DNA of 64,000 nucleotides from Candidatus Pedobacter colombiensis (GTDB lineage Bacteria > Bacteroidota > Bacteroidia > Sphingobacteriales > Sphingobacteriaceae). Numbering within the stretch: the stretch's first letter is position 1; every line of letters starts with the position of its first letter. Where the stretch lies: NCBI GenBank assembly GCA_029202485.1, contig CP119313.1:2666001-2730000 (forward strand), in the 5' to 3' direction. The notes below the pieces were generated by a model. That model did not search any database. It saw only the letters and a program-made list of their open reading frames with translations, and was not told the DNA's origin. Below are positions 1 through 8,877 of the stretch, piece by piece. A program made the position numbers and the translations under genes.

Positions 1-1312
1 ATTGAATTCTGGCATTAACTTTCGCCGTGGTCAGTTCAAACTTTGATTGTAGCAACTGCGTTTCTGCATCTAGCAAATCGGTTAATAAGGCTAGCTGATT
101 GAAGTAAGTATTTTGTACGATCCTGTAGCTTTCAGCAGCTTGTTGAATATTTTCTGTGGCTACATCGATGCGTTTCAAAGATTCTGTATAACGGATATAG
201 GCTTCCTGAACCTCCTGACGAATATTCTCTTTCACATCCTCATCTTCAACCTCCTGGCGGCGCAACTGAGCTTCAGCAACCTTAACTTTATCTTTATTTT
301 GGTAAAATGAAGAAATAGGAATCTTCAACTTTAATCCAGCCATCCCATTACTATATAGAGAAAGTGCATAGGGATAAAACTGAACCTGGGGATAGGCATA
401 AAAATACTCACCAAACAACCCCAGAGAAGGCAAAACATTCGATTTCACTTGCTTCAGTTTGAATGCGCTTAACTCCTGTTCCTTCTTAGAAATCTCTACC
501 TTAAATGACTTCGATTCTGCCTCATTCATATAATCGGCTATTCCTTTTAAAAATATCGGATCAGCTGCAGATTCGGGAACTATAGGATCTAGCAAGATAT
601 GATCAGGCCTTCCAATTAAAAGATTTAACTTTTGAGAAGCGATCTTGATGCTATTTTCAATCTCTATAAGGAGCATCTTTTGCTGAGACAACCTAAGCTC
701 TGCTCTAAGGACATCACTTTTTAAGACCATCCCATTTTTATAAAGCGCATTGATTTCACCCAATTGTTTTTCGCGGTCTTTAATGTCCTGTTCCAGTAAT
801 TCTTTATAAGATTTATTTCGGTATACATCATAAAAATATACAGCAGCTGTAAAGTGGATTTCTTGTCCACTCAATTGTTTTTTCGCCACTGCAATTTCCC
901 GCTCCTTTTTCGATGCGGCAATCTCACGATTGGCCTTTCCACCATTATATAAATTCAAGTACGCGTCGGCAGAAACTTTGTAATATTTAGGCTCTACCGG
1001 AAACTGGGTAGGTGTATGAAAAAGTCCGTTTTCATAAATAGGCATATCAAAAATATGTGCCAGTACACCTTCCATAGCCACATCAGGCAAGCGTTCTGAA
1101 CGTGCAACCTTAACATTTCCATCAGCTGCCTGTACCCCAAGCTGCATCATCTGTATCTTTCTGCTGTTACTATCTGTTAATTGCCATACCTGGGTAATGG
1201 TTAATGGGCTTCCAATGGTAATTCCTGTTTGTGCATGGCCCCAAAGGGAAGGTAAAAGAAAGGACATGCATATCCAAAATTTTCTTTTATGCGAGCTAAA
1301 ATTCATTTTCAT
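1..1312 (-). CDS. TolC-family outer membrane efflux protein, C-terminus cut by window edge
   Basis: Reading back from the ATG at 1312 gives 437 codons with no stop. The N-terminus is a signal peptide ending in GHAQ. The body has the long alternating helices of outer membrane factors, including a DVLRAELRLSQQKM segment and, near the window edge, YFNQLALLTDLLDAETQL, which matches the second conserved helical repeat of the TolC/OprM family. Such proteins are trimeric outer membrane exit ducts for RND or ABC efflux pumps. The pump genes are expected beyond position 1. An AraC regulator is divergently encoded 78 bp away and is the natural candidate for control. A second ATG at 1306 is also possible. 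Confidence 0.9.
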   Translation of the reverse strand, partial: MKMNFSSHKRKFWICMSFLLPSLWGHAQTGITIGSPLTITQVWQLTDSNSRKIQMMQLGVQAADGNVKVARSERLPDVAMEGVLAHIFDMPIYENGLFHTPTQFPVEPKYYKVSADAYLNLYNGGKANREIAASKKEREIAVAKKQLSGQEIHFTAAVYFYDVYRNKSYKELLEQDIKDREKQLGEINALYKNGMVLKSDVLRAELRLSQQKMLLIEIENSIKIASQKLNLLIGRPDHILLDPIVPESAADPIFLKGIADYMNEAESKSFKVEISKKEQELSAFKLKQVKSNVLPSLGLFGEYFYAYPQVQFYPYALSLYSNGMAGLKLKIPISSFYQNKDKVKVAEAQLRRQEVEDEDVKENIRQEVQEAYIRYTESLKRIDVATENIQQAAESYRIVQNTYFNQLALLTDLLDAETQLLQSKFELTTAKVNARIQ

Positions 1313-1368
1313 AATTAATACTGCAAATTTCGGACAAGAATTACTTCTTTATTTTATCTAAACTGACA

Positions 1369-1376
1369 TATATTTG
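1369..1376 (+). promoter_or_regulatory. Putative Bacteroidota -7 promoter element for the AraC gene
   Basis: TATATTTG matches the phylum consensus TAnnTTTG and lies 14 bp before the ATG at 1391, which would give a very short leader. No clean TTTG -33 box is visible. Confidence 0.45.
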
Positions 1377-1390
1377 TTCAAAACGGCCAC

Positions 1391-2230
1391 ATGCAAAAAA
1401 CAAGTAATGAAACTATTTTGTTTGAACTTGACGAGAAGTCAGAGACAACGTTTGTATGGCACAGTAAATTTGAAGACAAGTTTAGACACCACAAGCATAC
1501 CAAAGGTCAGCTCACCTATGTAGAAGGTGGAGTCATCTTTCTGTTTACCAATGATAAATCTTATTTCTTACCTGCACGCCATTATTTATGGATTCCTGCT
1601 GGTATTGAACACCACCTGGAACACCGTTATAAATCGACCATTGTCCGCAATATTTACTTTAATACAGCCGATGTAGAAAACAACCCTTTTTTTAGCCAAA
1701 TTGGTATCTATCCCGTCAACAATCTATTGCTGGAAATGCTTAAGTTTTCGGAAAACTGGAATGGAAATATCAGTCTAGGCTCGCAGGAATATGGTTTCTT
1801 AGATACCATAAAAAACATTTTGCCAGTCATCAGTAAACATCCCTTGCCCCTTGTAGTCCCTACCACAGACAATGAACGACTGAGACCGGCATTAAAATAT
1901 ATCCATACACACCTGGCCAACGAACTTACGCTTCCTATAATTGCTTCCGCCACTGGCTTTAGCGAACGTACCTTATCGAGAATCTTTCAGGCTTCCCTCA
2001 AAATTTCTTTCTTTCAATACCTGAAGCTGGTAAGAATGACTAAGGCAATGGAGAAATTACTGGAAAGTGACCTCACCATTAGTGAAATTGCCTATGAAGT
2101 AGGCTATGACAGCATCTCCTCCTTCAGCAACACTTTTTACAAGATGACTGGGCGAAGACCTTCCACCTTTAAAGAGCTAAAAATTGCGACACTGGAAGTG
2201 ATAGCGACTTCTCAAAGTAATTTTACCTAA
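1391..2230 (+). CDS. AraC-family transcriptional regulator
   Basis: The product has 279 residues. Residues 1-100 look like a cupin-type sensor, with HH/HxH-rich stretches near 33-36 and 74-78. Residues 165-263 form an AraC DNA-binding domain: the first helix-turn-helix is around 182-203 and the second around 229-252, ending in the family signature YDSISSFSNTFYKMTGRRPSTF. It is divergent from the TolC-like gene, so it probably controls that efflux operon in response to a small molecule; the target is inferred from position only. No operon partner lies downstream on the same strand. Confidence 0.9.
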   Translation: MQKTSNETILFELDEKSETTFVWHSKFEDKFRHHKHTKGQLTYVEGGVIFLFTNDKSYFLPARHYLWIPAGIEHHLEHRYKSTIVRNIYFNTADVENNPFFSQIGIYPVNNLLLEMLKFSENWNGNISLGSQEYGFLDTIKNILPVISKHPLPLVVPTTDNERLRPALKYIHTHLANELTLPIIASATGFSERTLSRIFQASLKISFFQYLKLVRMTKAMEKLLESDLTISEIAYEVGYDSISSFSNTFYKMTGRRPSTFKELKIATLEVIATSQSNFT

Positions 2231-2724
2231 TTTTTTTCGGATCGAAAGCAGGCCGGATAGGATAGCTGTTTGCTACTCATATATTACTCGGTTATTAGAC
2301 AATTTTCATTTGAATTTTTACCGAACAAAGACGAACCAGAGACGAACCTGACACGAAGTAGGTCCGAGTTAGTATATAACGCTGATATCGGTCTCCTTTA
2401 AGACCGATGACACTCCATTTTTTACTAAAAATTTTAGGGGGACAGCTTTTGCTGTTGTTGTTCATGCTTGGACATCACTAATATATGAAAAATTACATAG
2501 TTTGACGATTTTCTACTATTCTATTAATATTAAATTTGTTTCGCTCAATTAATTAACAAAGCAAGGATGTGTGGATTTTTAATTGATTGATGAAGCAGTA
2601 TGGACCGCGTTCTGGGCTTAGATAATGTGCTTTGGTCAACCTATTTATAATTCAATGCTTGGCTCAATGACAACAAAAAAGATGCATCGTAACTTTTGAG
2701 GAAGATCCAATTTCTCATAAATAC
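2231..2724. other. Long intergenic region with short repeats and hairpins, no gene seen
   Basis: I find no convincing gene here. A degenerate tandem repeat lies at 2323-2370. There is an 8-bp perfect hairpin at 2387-2408 (ATCGGTCT, loop of 6, AGACCGAT) that could end AraC transcription but has no U-run. A small hairpin ACAGC-TTTT-GCTGT lies near 2442-2455. The rest is AT-rich unstructured DNA. Confidence 0.5.
2323..2370. repeat. Degenerate 11-bp tandem repeat
   Basis: AGACGAACC occurs at 2329-2337 and again at 2340-2348 (11-bp period), followed by degraded copies around ACACGAAG (2351) and AGGTCCGAG (2360). It lies between convergent genes. A role is unknown. Confidence 0.5.
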
Positions 2725-2760
2725 AAAAATTCCGCTCTACTATTGTAAAGCGGAATTTTT
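2725..2760 (-). terminator. Rho-independent terminator after the 2787-4190 gene
   Basis: A 12-bp perfect stem, AAAAATTCCGCT paired with AGCGGAATTTTT, with a 12-nt loop. The A/T arms would give a U-run on both strands, so it may work both ways. It starts 27 bp beyond the stop codon at 2787. Confidence 0.8.
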
Positions 2761-2786
2761 AGTCTGTAAACAAACCGATCAAGGTA

Positions 2787-4190
2787 TTACTCCAGAGTAG
2801 GCACCTGTACAATTGCCATCTGATCAATACCGACTGTTCTAGCACAAAGCAAAGCCTTCTTATCTGGAAAGTAAGTCATTAATTGCGGAACAAAGTGAGT
2901 CCGATCGTTATATAAATCTCCGAAAGTCATGATACTTCTGTGCGGATTTACATCATTAAAATTCATCCGGTATACACCATTGCTATTGCCAGCATTCACA
3001 TAAAAGGAACCTTTAATGCTCATCACACCAAAAGAATGGTACAAATGTGCTTCTGGCTTTGCATCAACCTGAAGTTTTGTTGTTGATTTAAGCTGCCCAT
3101 CCAGAGCCAAAACATACATATATGAGGGCCCGTATTGGTATTTCGTTGCTACAACGGCCATTGTACTTACCCCATTAGCCGGTTTTGTGGCAGCGTCTAC
3201 TTTAGCCTCAGTAAAAACATATATGGAATTGTCCTGGATGCTGATATTTCGAATGACCACATCCTCCAGACCGGTTAGAGAGGAAAACCCTGAAATTTTA
3301 GTATTGTTTAATATCCGACCCGATTTCAGGTCATACATCAGTAGATTATTGTAAAAATCAGATCTGAAATTTTTAGAACCTGAATTGAGCGCAATTAAAT
3401 AATCATCCTGCCCAATTGATATCGCTTTCATTTCATTCAGGAAGATCTGGGCTTCAAAAGCTTTATCTTCTTTACCTTCGGCAGTAATTACACTAAGGTA
3501 AGTAATCCCTTTTTTTGAACCGTTCATGTCTCTTACCAGTACCACTTTACCAGAATTTGTAATCACAAAGTTTTGTGAAGTAAATTCGTCTGTGAAGGAA
3601 AGCTCTTTTTGCCAGATAACACTCATTGTTTTAACCTCTAAAACTATAATGTGGTTTTGGTCTGGCATTCCTTTAATCCTGTAGCTATGATAATTGATCG
3701 CAACATTCTTTCCATTATCCGATTTTTCTAAATAAACTCCCCCAGATTTCATCGCAGATACAATCGGACTGCTGGCCAACATTGTACTGGTAAATTTGGC
3801 CGTTGCCTTATCAAATTCAAGCTTATATATTTCACTTTTCAAGGCCTTGCCCGAATAAACCTGAACAAAAACGGCAACTTTACCATTTTCACTTTCTGCA
3901 AAGCCAAGGTATTTATATAGTGCTTTCTCGTCAATTTTTGGAAATTCGTATTTAAAAGTTTCGACTACAACATTTTTTTGATCAAACTTTCTCAAAATCA
4001 TCACATGACCAGCCGCAATGTCATAAGCGTCCATAATCGTCATTAAATAATAGTTGTAATTGTCTTTAAGTACAAATTGCGGATCTTTTTCATTTTTGCT
4101 ATCAAACTCAAACTTATTGGTATTGCCCTCTTGTGCCACACTAATTTTAGCGAAAGCAAGGACAAACAAAATGATGTAAATGAATTTCAT
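2787..4190 (-). CDS. Secreted protein of unknown function, possibly beta-propeller
   Basis: 467 residues starting with a clear signal peptide (cleavage near SVAQ, residues 17-20). The body is rich in alternating beta-strand-like segments that recur about every 50 residues, with phrases such as IIVLEVKTMSVIWQKEL and LLMYDLKSGRILNN that resemble propeller blades. I do not recognise a named family or catalytic motif. It starts 4 bp after the stop of the 4195-5394 gene, so the two are almost certainly translated from one mRNA and may form a periplasmic or surface pair. A strong terminator follows it. Confidence 0.8.
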   Translation of the reverse strand: MKFIYIILFVLAFAKISVAQEGNTNKFEFDSKNEKDPQFVLKDNYNYYLMTIMDAYDIAAGHVMILRKFDQKNVVVETFKYEFPKIDEKALYKYLGFAESENGKVAVFVQVYSGKALKSEIYKLEFDKATAKFTSTMLASSPIVSAMKSGGVYLEKSDNGKNVAINYHSYRIKGMPDQNHIIVLEVKTMSVIWQKELSFTDEFTSQNFVITNSGKVVLVRDMNGSKKGITYLSVITAEGKEDKAFEAQIFLNEMKAISIGQDDYLIALNSGSKNFRSDFYNNLLMYDLKSGRILNNTKISGFSSLTGLEDVVIRNISIQDNSIYVFTEAKVDAATKPANGVSTMAVVATKYQYGPSYMYVLALDGQLKSTTKLQVDAKPEAHLYHSFGVMSIKGSFYVNAGNSNGVYRMNFNDVNPHRSIMTFGDLYNDRTHFVPQLMTYFPDKKALLCARTVGIDQMAIVQVPTLE

Positions 4191-4194
4191 CTCC

Positions 4195-5394
4195 CTATTT
4201 TTTACTTTGGTAAATCTCTTTTTCTATTCTTTTTACTTCATTCTCCTCATCGTACGACAACTTGATATAAACCAGGTTTTCCTGTAATTGATTCAGATAC
4301 TTTTCGGCCTCCGTCTTTTTATCTAAAGCAAGGTTCAGGTTAATCAGATTAAAATAAATATACCCTGCGATCTTGGCATTAAAGTCAGCCTTACTGTCTT
4401 TATAAGCTATTTTTGTTAAGGTCTCCGTCCAGATGTCTATCCCTTTTTGCATACCTGAAAATGCTGCTGTATTGACTTCAGAACTTGTAGGTTGTAATTT
4501 TTTCAGATTTGTTTTCACATAAATATCTGCTCTTTCCAGCTCATCAAACTTCCCTTTGTTTTTCACATTAAGTATTTTAACCGCTTTTGCCTCCGCCTGA
4601 AAACCATAGATATTATTTAAGTAATCGTTTACAAATTTGATTACTTTATCTAAATGACGTTTTTCTTCAATTGTTTTATTGATGTTATTGCTTGGCGAAG
4701 AGGACAGAAATGCAAAATCCTGAAAAAAGGTTGTATTGACACTTTCTTTGCCGTTTACTTTAATTACAAGTTTTGTTGGCTGGTTGGCAAATGTTTGTCC
4801 GGCATTATCTTGGAAATTAACGGCTTTAATATCAAGATGGATATCAACAAAACCCGTTCCTCTTGTAAAACCATTAAGCACAACCTGAGAGGCCAGCACA
4901 TTATTATCTACTATGGTAAATTCATTTAAGTTGGGTTCCCTGTATATAGGTGGGGCAGGTTTAACATAAACTGGTTTTGAAGGAATCACCAATCTGGGGT
5001 TCTTTTTTTGTTCAGTTAAAGTTAAACGCTCGAGAATTGACAATTTTTTAAACTCAGCAGATTCCAGGGCAAACTTTTCTTTTTCTTTGATTACATCAGC
5101 ATCGTAATCCTTTGTTTTCTGCTGAAATTCCTTTTCACTGTTGGCTACTACTGTTCCATACTCAGCCTCCGCTTTTTCATGATCTGCCTTTGCCTTTTTA
5201 ACAACATCGGCAGCAGTAAGGTTGTAAGGGGATGTTACCGTAACTTTAAAGTCACGATGGTTTTCTTCAATAGCAACTTTTGGTTGTTTCAAAAGCTGAA
5301 AGTCTATTTTCTCTGAATAAATGCTCTGGGCAAATAAATGGGTTGAGGACAGTACTAGTATCAAAAATAGTAACTGATTAATTTTAGCGTTCAT
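4195..5394 (-). CDS. Secreted coiled-coil protein of unknown function
   Basis: I place the start at the ATG at 5394, giving 399 residues, because this Met begins a clean signal peptide (MNAKINQ then a hydrophobic core, cleavage near LFAQ). An upstream in-frame ATG at 5430 would add 12 residues ahead of it. Residues about 60-140 are charged and helical (KKAKADHEKAEAEYG, KEKEKFALESAEFKKL), suggesting a coiled coil. A beta-rich middle and a C-terminal helical, TPR-like segment (DKKTEAEKYLNQLQ) follow. It is the first gene of a two-gene operon with the 2787-4190 protein. No family is recognised. Confidence 0.8.
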   Translation of the reverse strand: MNAKINQLLFLILVLSSTHLFAQSIYSEKIDFQLLKQPKVAIEENHRDFKVTVTSPYNLTAADVVKKAKADHEKAEAEYGTVVANSEKEFQQKTKDYDADVIKEKEKFALESAEFKKLSILERLTLTEQKKNPRLVIPSKPVYVKPAPPIYREPNLNEFTIVDNNVLASQVVLNGFTRGTGFVDIHLDIKAVNFQDNAGQTFANQPTKLVIKVNGKESVNTTFFQDFAFLSSSPSNNINKTIEEKRHLDKVIKFVNDYLNNIYGFQAEAKAVKILNVKNKGKFDELERADIYVKTNLKKLQPTSSEVNTAAFSGMQKGIDIWTETLTKIAYKDSKADFNAKIAGYIYFNLINLNLALDKKTEAEKYLNQLQENLVYIKLSYDEENEVKRIEKEIYQSKK

Positions 5395-6017
5395 TTTTAA
5401 GTTTTTTCCGTAAATATAAAACTTAAACACGAAACTTTAACCTGTTTGACAAAAAAATAACTAAATAAAAAGTTTTGGTAAGAAGACAAGTGGTCTTTGC
5501 TTCTCTTGAGGGACATGATGTTTTCTGAGAAAAAGACCTTCATTGAGTTTTAAACCTTCCCCGGAAAGGATTGTGACCAATATTCTTTCGGCCAGAAAAT
5601 CTTTGAATCAATGCCAAATGCTGGGGAGGAGAATATGTTTTTTTGATTTTGAACATACGGTTTCCTGTGGTTGCGCCTATATTTGTCATTCAAAAAGGAA
5701 AAGCAATACTCAAACAAATACTATCAAACTGGAGTGTCAAATGAACTATGTTGGTGTATAACATATACTGGTCTCCTACTGGTCTTGTACTGCTATTATA
5801 TTGGTATGCTACTGCTTTACTAGTATAATAACAGTATAATAGCAGTTTAAATGTAAATAAAGGATAGTATATGTATTAATTCAAATCTTTTTGGGCTCTT
5901 TTAATAATTTTCATGAGATAGACTCCCATGTTGTTCCCAGGATGAGAAAAGTAGACGACAACTTACAAAATCTGAACTTTTTCGTTCTAGTTCGACTTAT
6001 GTTGTTCGAGAGATTGA
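5395..6017. other. 623-bp intergenic region with an inverted repeat and a possible gene remnant
   Basis: A perfect 12-bp inverted repeat lies at 5789-5800 (ACTGCTATTATA) and 5835-5846 (TATAATAGCAGT) with 34 bp between, in a stretch where ACTG/CTAC words recur. At 5543-5620 (+) an open frame without an ATG reads SFKPSPERIVTNILSARKSL, faintly like short Bacteroidota proteins beginning KPxPExxxxIL; the rest of that frame does not look coding. The AT-rich 5395-5480 stretch is the likely promoter of the gene at 5394. Confidence 0.4.
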
Positions 6018-6722
6018 TCAATGCTTTTTTACTTTGGATAATTTCTTTTGGAACTGCCCGGATGAATCAATAAACCAATATTCGGTTTTCTTGTCGTCAT
6101 CTCCAGGCACATCGTGTTTATAATATTGGCGAATAACCATAGTTAGATCTTTTTTTATTGTAGTATTTCTCCACACACTCCAGTGATTATTACCGTGTCC
6201 TTCCGATGAAGTAATTGCGTCTATAACCTCAACATCGTAAGTCATAGTTACTAATGTCCCATCCAGATCGAGCACAACGAACTTTGGAGTCGTTGCCACC
6301 AAAACTCCTTCTGCTTTATAAGTAGCACTGTCAACCAAATTGAAAGTTTCCTTGATACTGTCGGGCAACATCCCGTTTTCGTCTACCTCCAGTCCATGAT
6401 CTAATTGATCTCCGCCAATTTGTGTTGGTATTAATTTTAATGGGAGATTAAATAACTTCTTATTTTTAAACTTGGCCAGGCTTATAGTAATTAAAGGGCT
6501 ATAATTGCGACCTTCTGATAGATATGGAAACGTTGGTCTTGATAAACTGTCTAAATGAAGCATTAGCTGGCCGCTGTCAGTCAGCGGATATGTTTTCTTT
6601 AACAAGTTTTCTTTTTTTGAGAATACCTGTTGCTTACTGATGATACTACTATGGGTGGTTGATTGATGGCAGGCAGTTATTGTAAAGAGAGCGGTGATAA
6701 AGATGATAAATTTAGGTCTCAT
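6018..6722 (-). CDS. Lipoprotein of unknown function
   Basis: 234 residues with a type II signal peptide: a hydrophobic core followed by the lipobox ITAC, so lipidation is expected at Cys18. The mature part has no motif I recognise. It carries beta-rich phrases such as PKFVVLDLDGTLVTMTY, which superficially resembles a HAD motif (DLDGT), but the following HAD elements are not evident, so I do not assign that activity. It appears monocistronic, flanked by a long gap downstream and the tRNA-Glu region upstream. Confidence 0.75.
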   Translation of the reverse strand: MRPKFIIFITALFTITACHQSTTHSSIISKQQVFSKKENLLKKTYPLTDSGQLMLHLDSLSRPTFPYLSEGRNYSPLITISLAKFKNKKLFNLPLKLIPTQIGGDQLDHGLEVDENGMLPDSIKETFNLVDSATYKAEGVLVATTPKFVVLDLDGTLVTMTYDVEVIDAITSSEGHGNNHWSVWRNTTIKKDLTMVIRQYYKHDVPGDDDKKTEYWFIDSSGQFQKKLSKVKKH

Positions 6723-7044
6723 GATACTGCAATTTAAGAAACAATTTAGCTTTGTAAAAAAGCTTTCAAATTTTCTGAAGACTTTTAATAAACTTTTCTT
6801 AAATACTCTCCGATGCTTATCACATGGATGGGAGAGTTTGCAGCCGATAAGCTATCTAACCTTAATACCTTTGAAAGCGATCTATTGCTGATTTCGACAA
6901 TTGGCGATGAGTATTTCGCTTGACCCTATATTAAGGTAGAAATTTGGGGGATAAGTAAAAAGCCTCTGAACTAAAAGTTCAAAGGCTTCTATAACGATTC
7001 TCTTTAAATTCTCTCCCACCTTGTTCCCAAGGTGGGCGATTTTG
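6723..7044. other. Region between lipoprotein gene and tRNA-Glu
   Basis: No gene is seen. It holds a hairpin directly after the tRNA 3' end (7015-7036: CCCACCTTG, loop TTCC, CAAGGTGGG; no U-run) and a second, U-tailed hairpin at 6957-6988. The part next to 6722 should carry the lipoprotein gene promoter. Confidence 0.55.
6957..6988 (-). terminator. Rho-independent terminator of the tRNA-Glu transcript
   Basis: On the minus strand AAGCCTTTGAAC, a five-base loop, GTTCAGAGGCTT and then a U-run. It lies 57 bp past the tRNA 3' end and points the same way. Confidence 0.8.
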
Positions 7045-7116
7045 TAGCCCGTAGGGGAATCGAACCCCTGTTTCCAGAATGAAAATCTGGCGTCCTAACC
7101 CCTAGACGAACGGGCC
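7045..7116 (-). tRNA. tRNA-Glu (UUC)
   Basis: The minus strand folds as a 72-nt cloverleaf. The acceptor arms are GGCCCGT and ACGGGCT (first pair G-U), the anticodon loop TTTTCAT gives anticodon UUC, and the T-loop GTTCGATTC is intact. The discriminator is A and no CCA is encoded. It has its own terminator and lies downstream of dnaA. Confidence 0.97.
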
Positions 7117-7250
7117 ATTTTCTGCCTTTCAGCGCTGCAAAGGTAGTATTCTCTTTCAATCACTCAAACTTTTTTTAAAAGTTTTTCGAGAAAATCTCAC
7201 TCCTTTTTCAGATCATTCTGATCCTATTGCACTTAGGCTAAAGATGAGCC

Positions 7251-8681
7251 TTAGCTCATCTTTAATTTCTTTTCAATATCGTTCACGTAAGCCCTAAACT
7301 TCTTATCTGTCTGAATCAGATCTTCAACAGTCTGGCAAGCATAAATTACGGTCGAATGATCTCTTCCACCAAAAAATGCACCGATAGTTTTTAGTGAACT
7401 TTTGGTCATCCCTTTAGCAAGGTACATAGAGATCTGACGAGCCTGTACAACCTCACGTTTACGGGTAGGTGCTTTAAGCAAATGAACAGGTACTTCAAAG
7501 TAATCACAAACCAATTTCTGGATATAATCCATTGAAACTTCTTTAGTCGTGTTCTTAATGAAGTTCTTAAGCATAGATTTAGCCAATTGTAAATCGATCT
7601 CTTTCTTATTCATCGTCGACTGTGCCAATAAAGAAACCATCGCTCCTTCAAGTTCACGTACATTGTTATCGATGTTATGAGCTACATATTCTACAACTTC
7701 ATCAGGTAGATCAATACCATCAGCATACATTTTCTTTCTCAGAATAGCGATTCTTGTCTCCAGTTCAGGCACTTGCAGATCAGCTGAAAGTCCCCATTTG
7801 AAACGACTCAAAAGACGTTCTTCAAGTCCAGATAAATCTTTAGGCGCCTTATCAGAAGTAATGATGATCTGCTTTCCTGACTGATGTAAATGGTTAAAAA
7901 TGTGGAAGAAGATATCCTGTGTCTTTTCTTTGCCCGCAAAGTTATGTACATCATCCATGATGATCACATCCATTGCCTGATAGAAATTCACGAAATCATT
8001 AATCGTATTGTTTTTCAACGATTCCACAAATTGCTGGCAAAATTTCTCGCATGACACATAGATCACCAACTTATCCGGTAAACTTCTTCTGATTTCATTA
8101 CCGATAGCCTGAGCCAGGTGAGTTTTACCCAAACCCGAAGCACCATAGATCATTAATGGGTTAAATGATGTAGCACCAGGTTTTGCCGCTACAGCGTGTC
8201 CGGCCGAACGTGCCAGACGATTACAGTCTCCCTCTACATAGGCCTCAAAAGTATAACTTGCGTTTAACTGAGGGTCTACATTCATCTTCTTCAATCCCGG
8301 AATTACAAAAGGATTTTTAATGTCCCTGTTGATGTTTACAGGAACTGGCATTGACTGCTTCCTGTTGGTAGATCCGTTACCATTTGACGGCATGTTAGTG
8401 GTGTAAGGTAAAGCACCATTTGTCGACTTGTCGACAACGATGTTATACTCTAACCGACCTTCATCACCAAGTTGTTGTTTTACAGTTTTTCGCAGCAAGC
8501 CTACATAATGCTCTTCCAGCCACTCATAGAAGAACAAACTAGGTACCTGTACAGTTAAAACCCTATCTTCAAGCTTAAGGGCTGATATCGGTTCGAACCA
8601 GGTTTTGAAGCTCTGGGCCGGGATATTATCCTTTATAATTTGGAGACAGTTATTCCATACTTGTGTACAAGTGTGTTGCAT
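7251..8681 (-). CDS. dnaA: Chromosomal replication initiator DnaA
   Basis: 476 residues, normal for the family. Domain I (1-85) is present, then a short Asn/Ser/Pro-rich linker (86-125). The AAA+ domain has Walker A GASGLGKTH (180-188), Walker B IIMDDVHNF (240-248) and the arginine-finger region ERLLSRFKWGL (288-298). The C-terminal DNA-binding signature GGRDHSTV is at 438-445. It opens the origin and loads the replicative helicase. No canonical TTATCCACA box is visible in the flanks, so I do not call the origin here. It appears to be transcribed alone from the 196-bp gap upstream. Confidence 0.98.
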   Translation of the reverse strand: MQHTCTQVWNNCLQIIKDNIPAQSFKTWFEPISALKLEDRVLTVQVPSLFFYEWLEEHYVGLLRKTVKQQLGDEGRLEYNIVVDKSTNGALPYTTNMPSNGNGSTNRKQSMPVPVNINRDIKNPFVIPGLKKMNVDPQLNASYTFEAYVEGDCNRLARSAGHAVAAKPGATSFNPLMIYGASGLGKTHLAQAIGNEIRRSLPDKLVIYVSCEKFCQQFVESLKNNTINDFVNFYQAMDVIIMDDVHNFAGKEKTQDIFFHIFNHLHQSGKQIIITSDKAPKDLSGLEERLLSRFKWGLSADLQVPELETRIAILRKKMYADGIDLPDEVVEYVAHNIDNNVRELEGAMVSLLAQSTMNKKEIDLQLAKSMLKNFIKNTTKEVSMDYIQKLVCDYFEVPVHLLKAPTRKREVVQARQISMYLAKGMTKSSLKTIGAFFGGRDHSTVIYACQTVEDLIQTDKKFRAYVNDIEKKLKMS

Positions 8682-8877
8682 ATTTTTCTTTAATATTTTA
8701 TGGTTTATAATAATAAAACGGCGGATAGACCAGTCGTTTTGGGACTGCGAAGATGATAAAATTTACTAACATTAGGAGGGAAAATTTGACCTTTTTTATA
8801 ACTCCTTAAGCAGCAAAAGAATAGAAAACACTATTCACAGACCCCGTGTTGATAAGTCCGGCGAGTGTGCAAAACTT

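Noticed and set aside
5543..5761. 72-codon plus-strand frame
   Set aside because: It starts at TTG and only its first 20 residues look like a protein; the rest has no coding character. Kept only as a possible remnant.
6200..6300. HAD phosphatase-like motif DLDGT in the lipoprotein at 6018
   Set aside because: The remaining HAD motifs (Ser/Thr, Lys, DD) are not found, so the match is probably chance.
7240..7263. Hairpin AAAGATGAG/CTCATCTTT at the dnaA stop as a terminator
   Set aside because: The stem is perfect but no U-run follows on the dnaA strand, so I do not list it as a terminator.
8682..8877. Possible replication origin between dnaA and the truC-like gene
   Set aside because: Only one loose DnaA-box-like word (TGTTGATAA at 8848-8856) and one weaker are present; no cluster of TTATCCACA boxes or AT-rich repeats, so an origin cannot be called.
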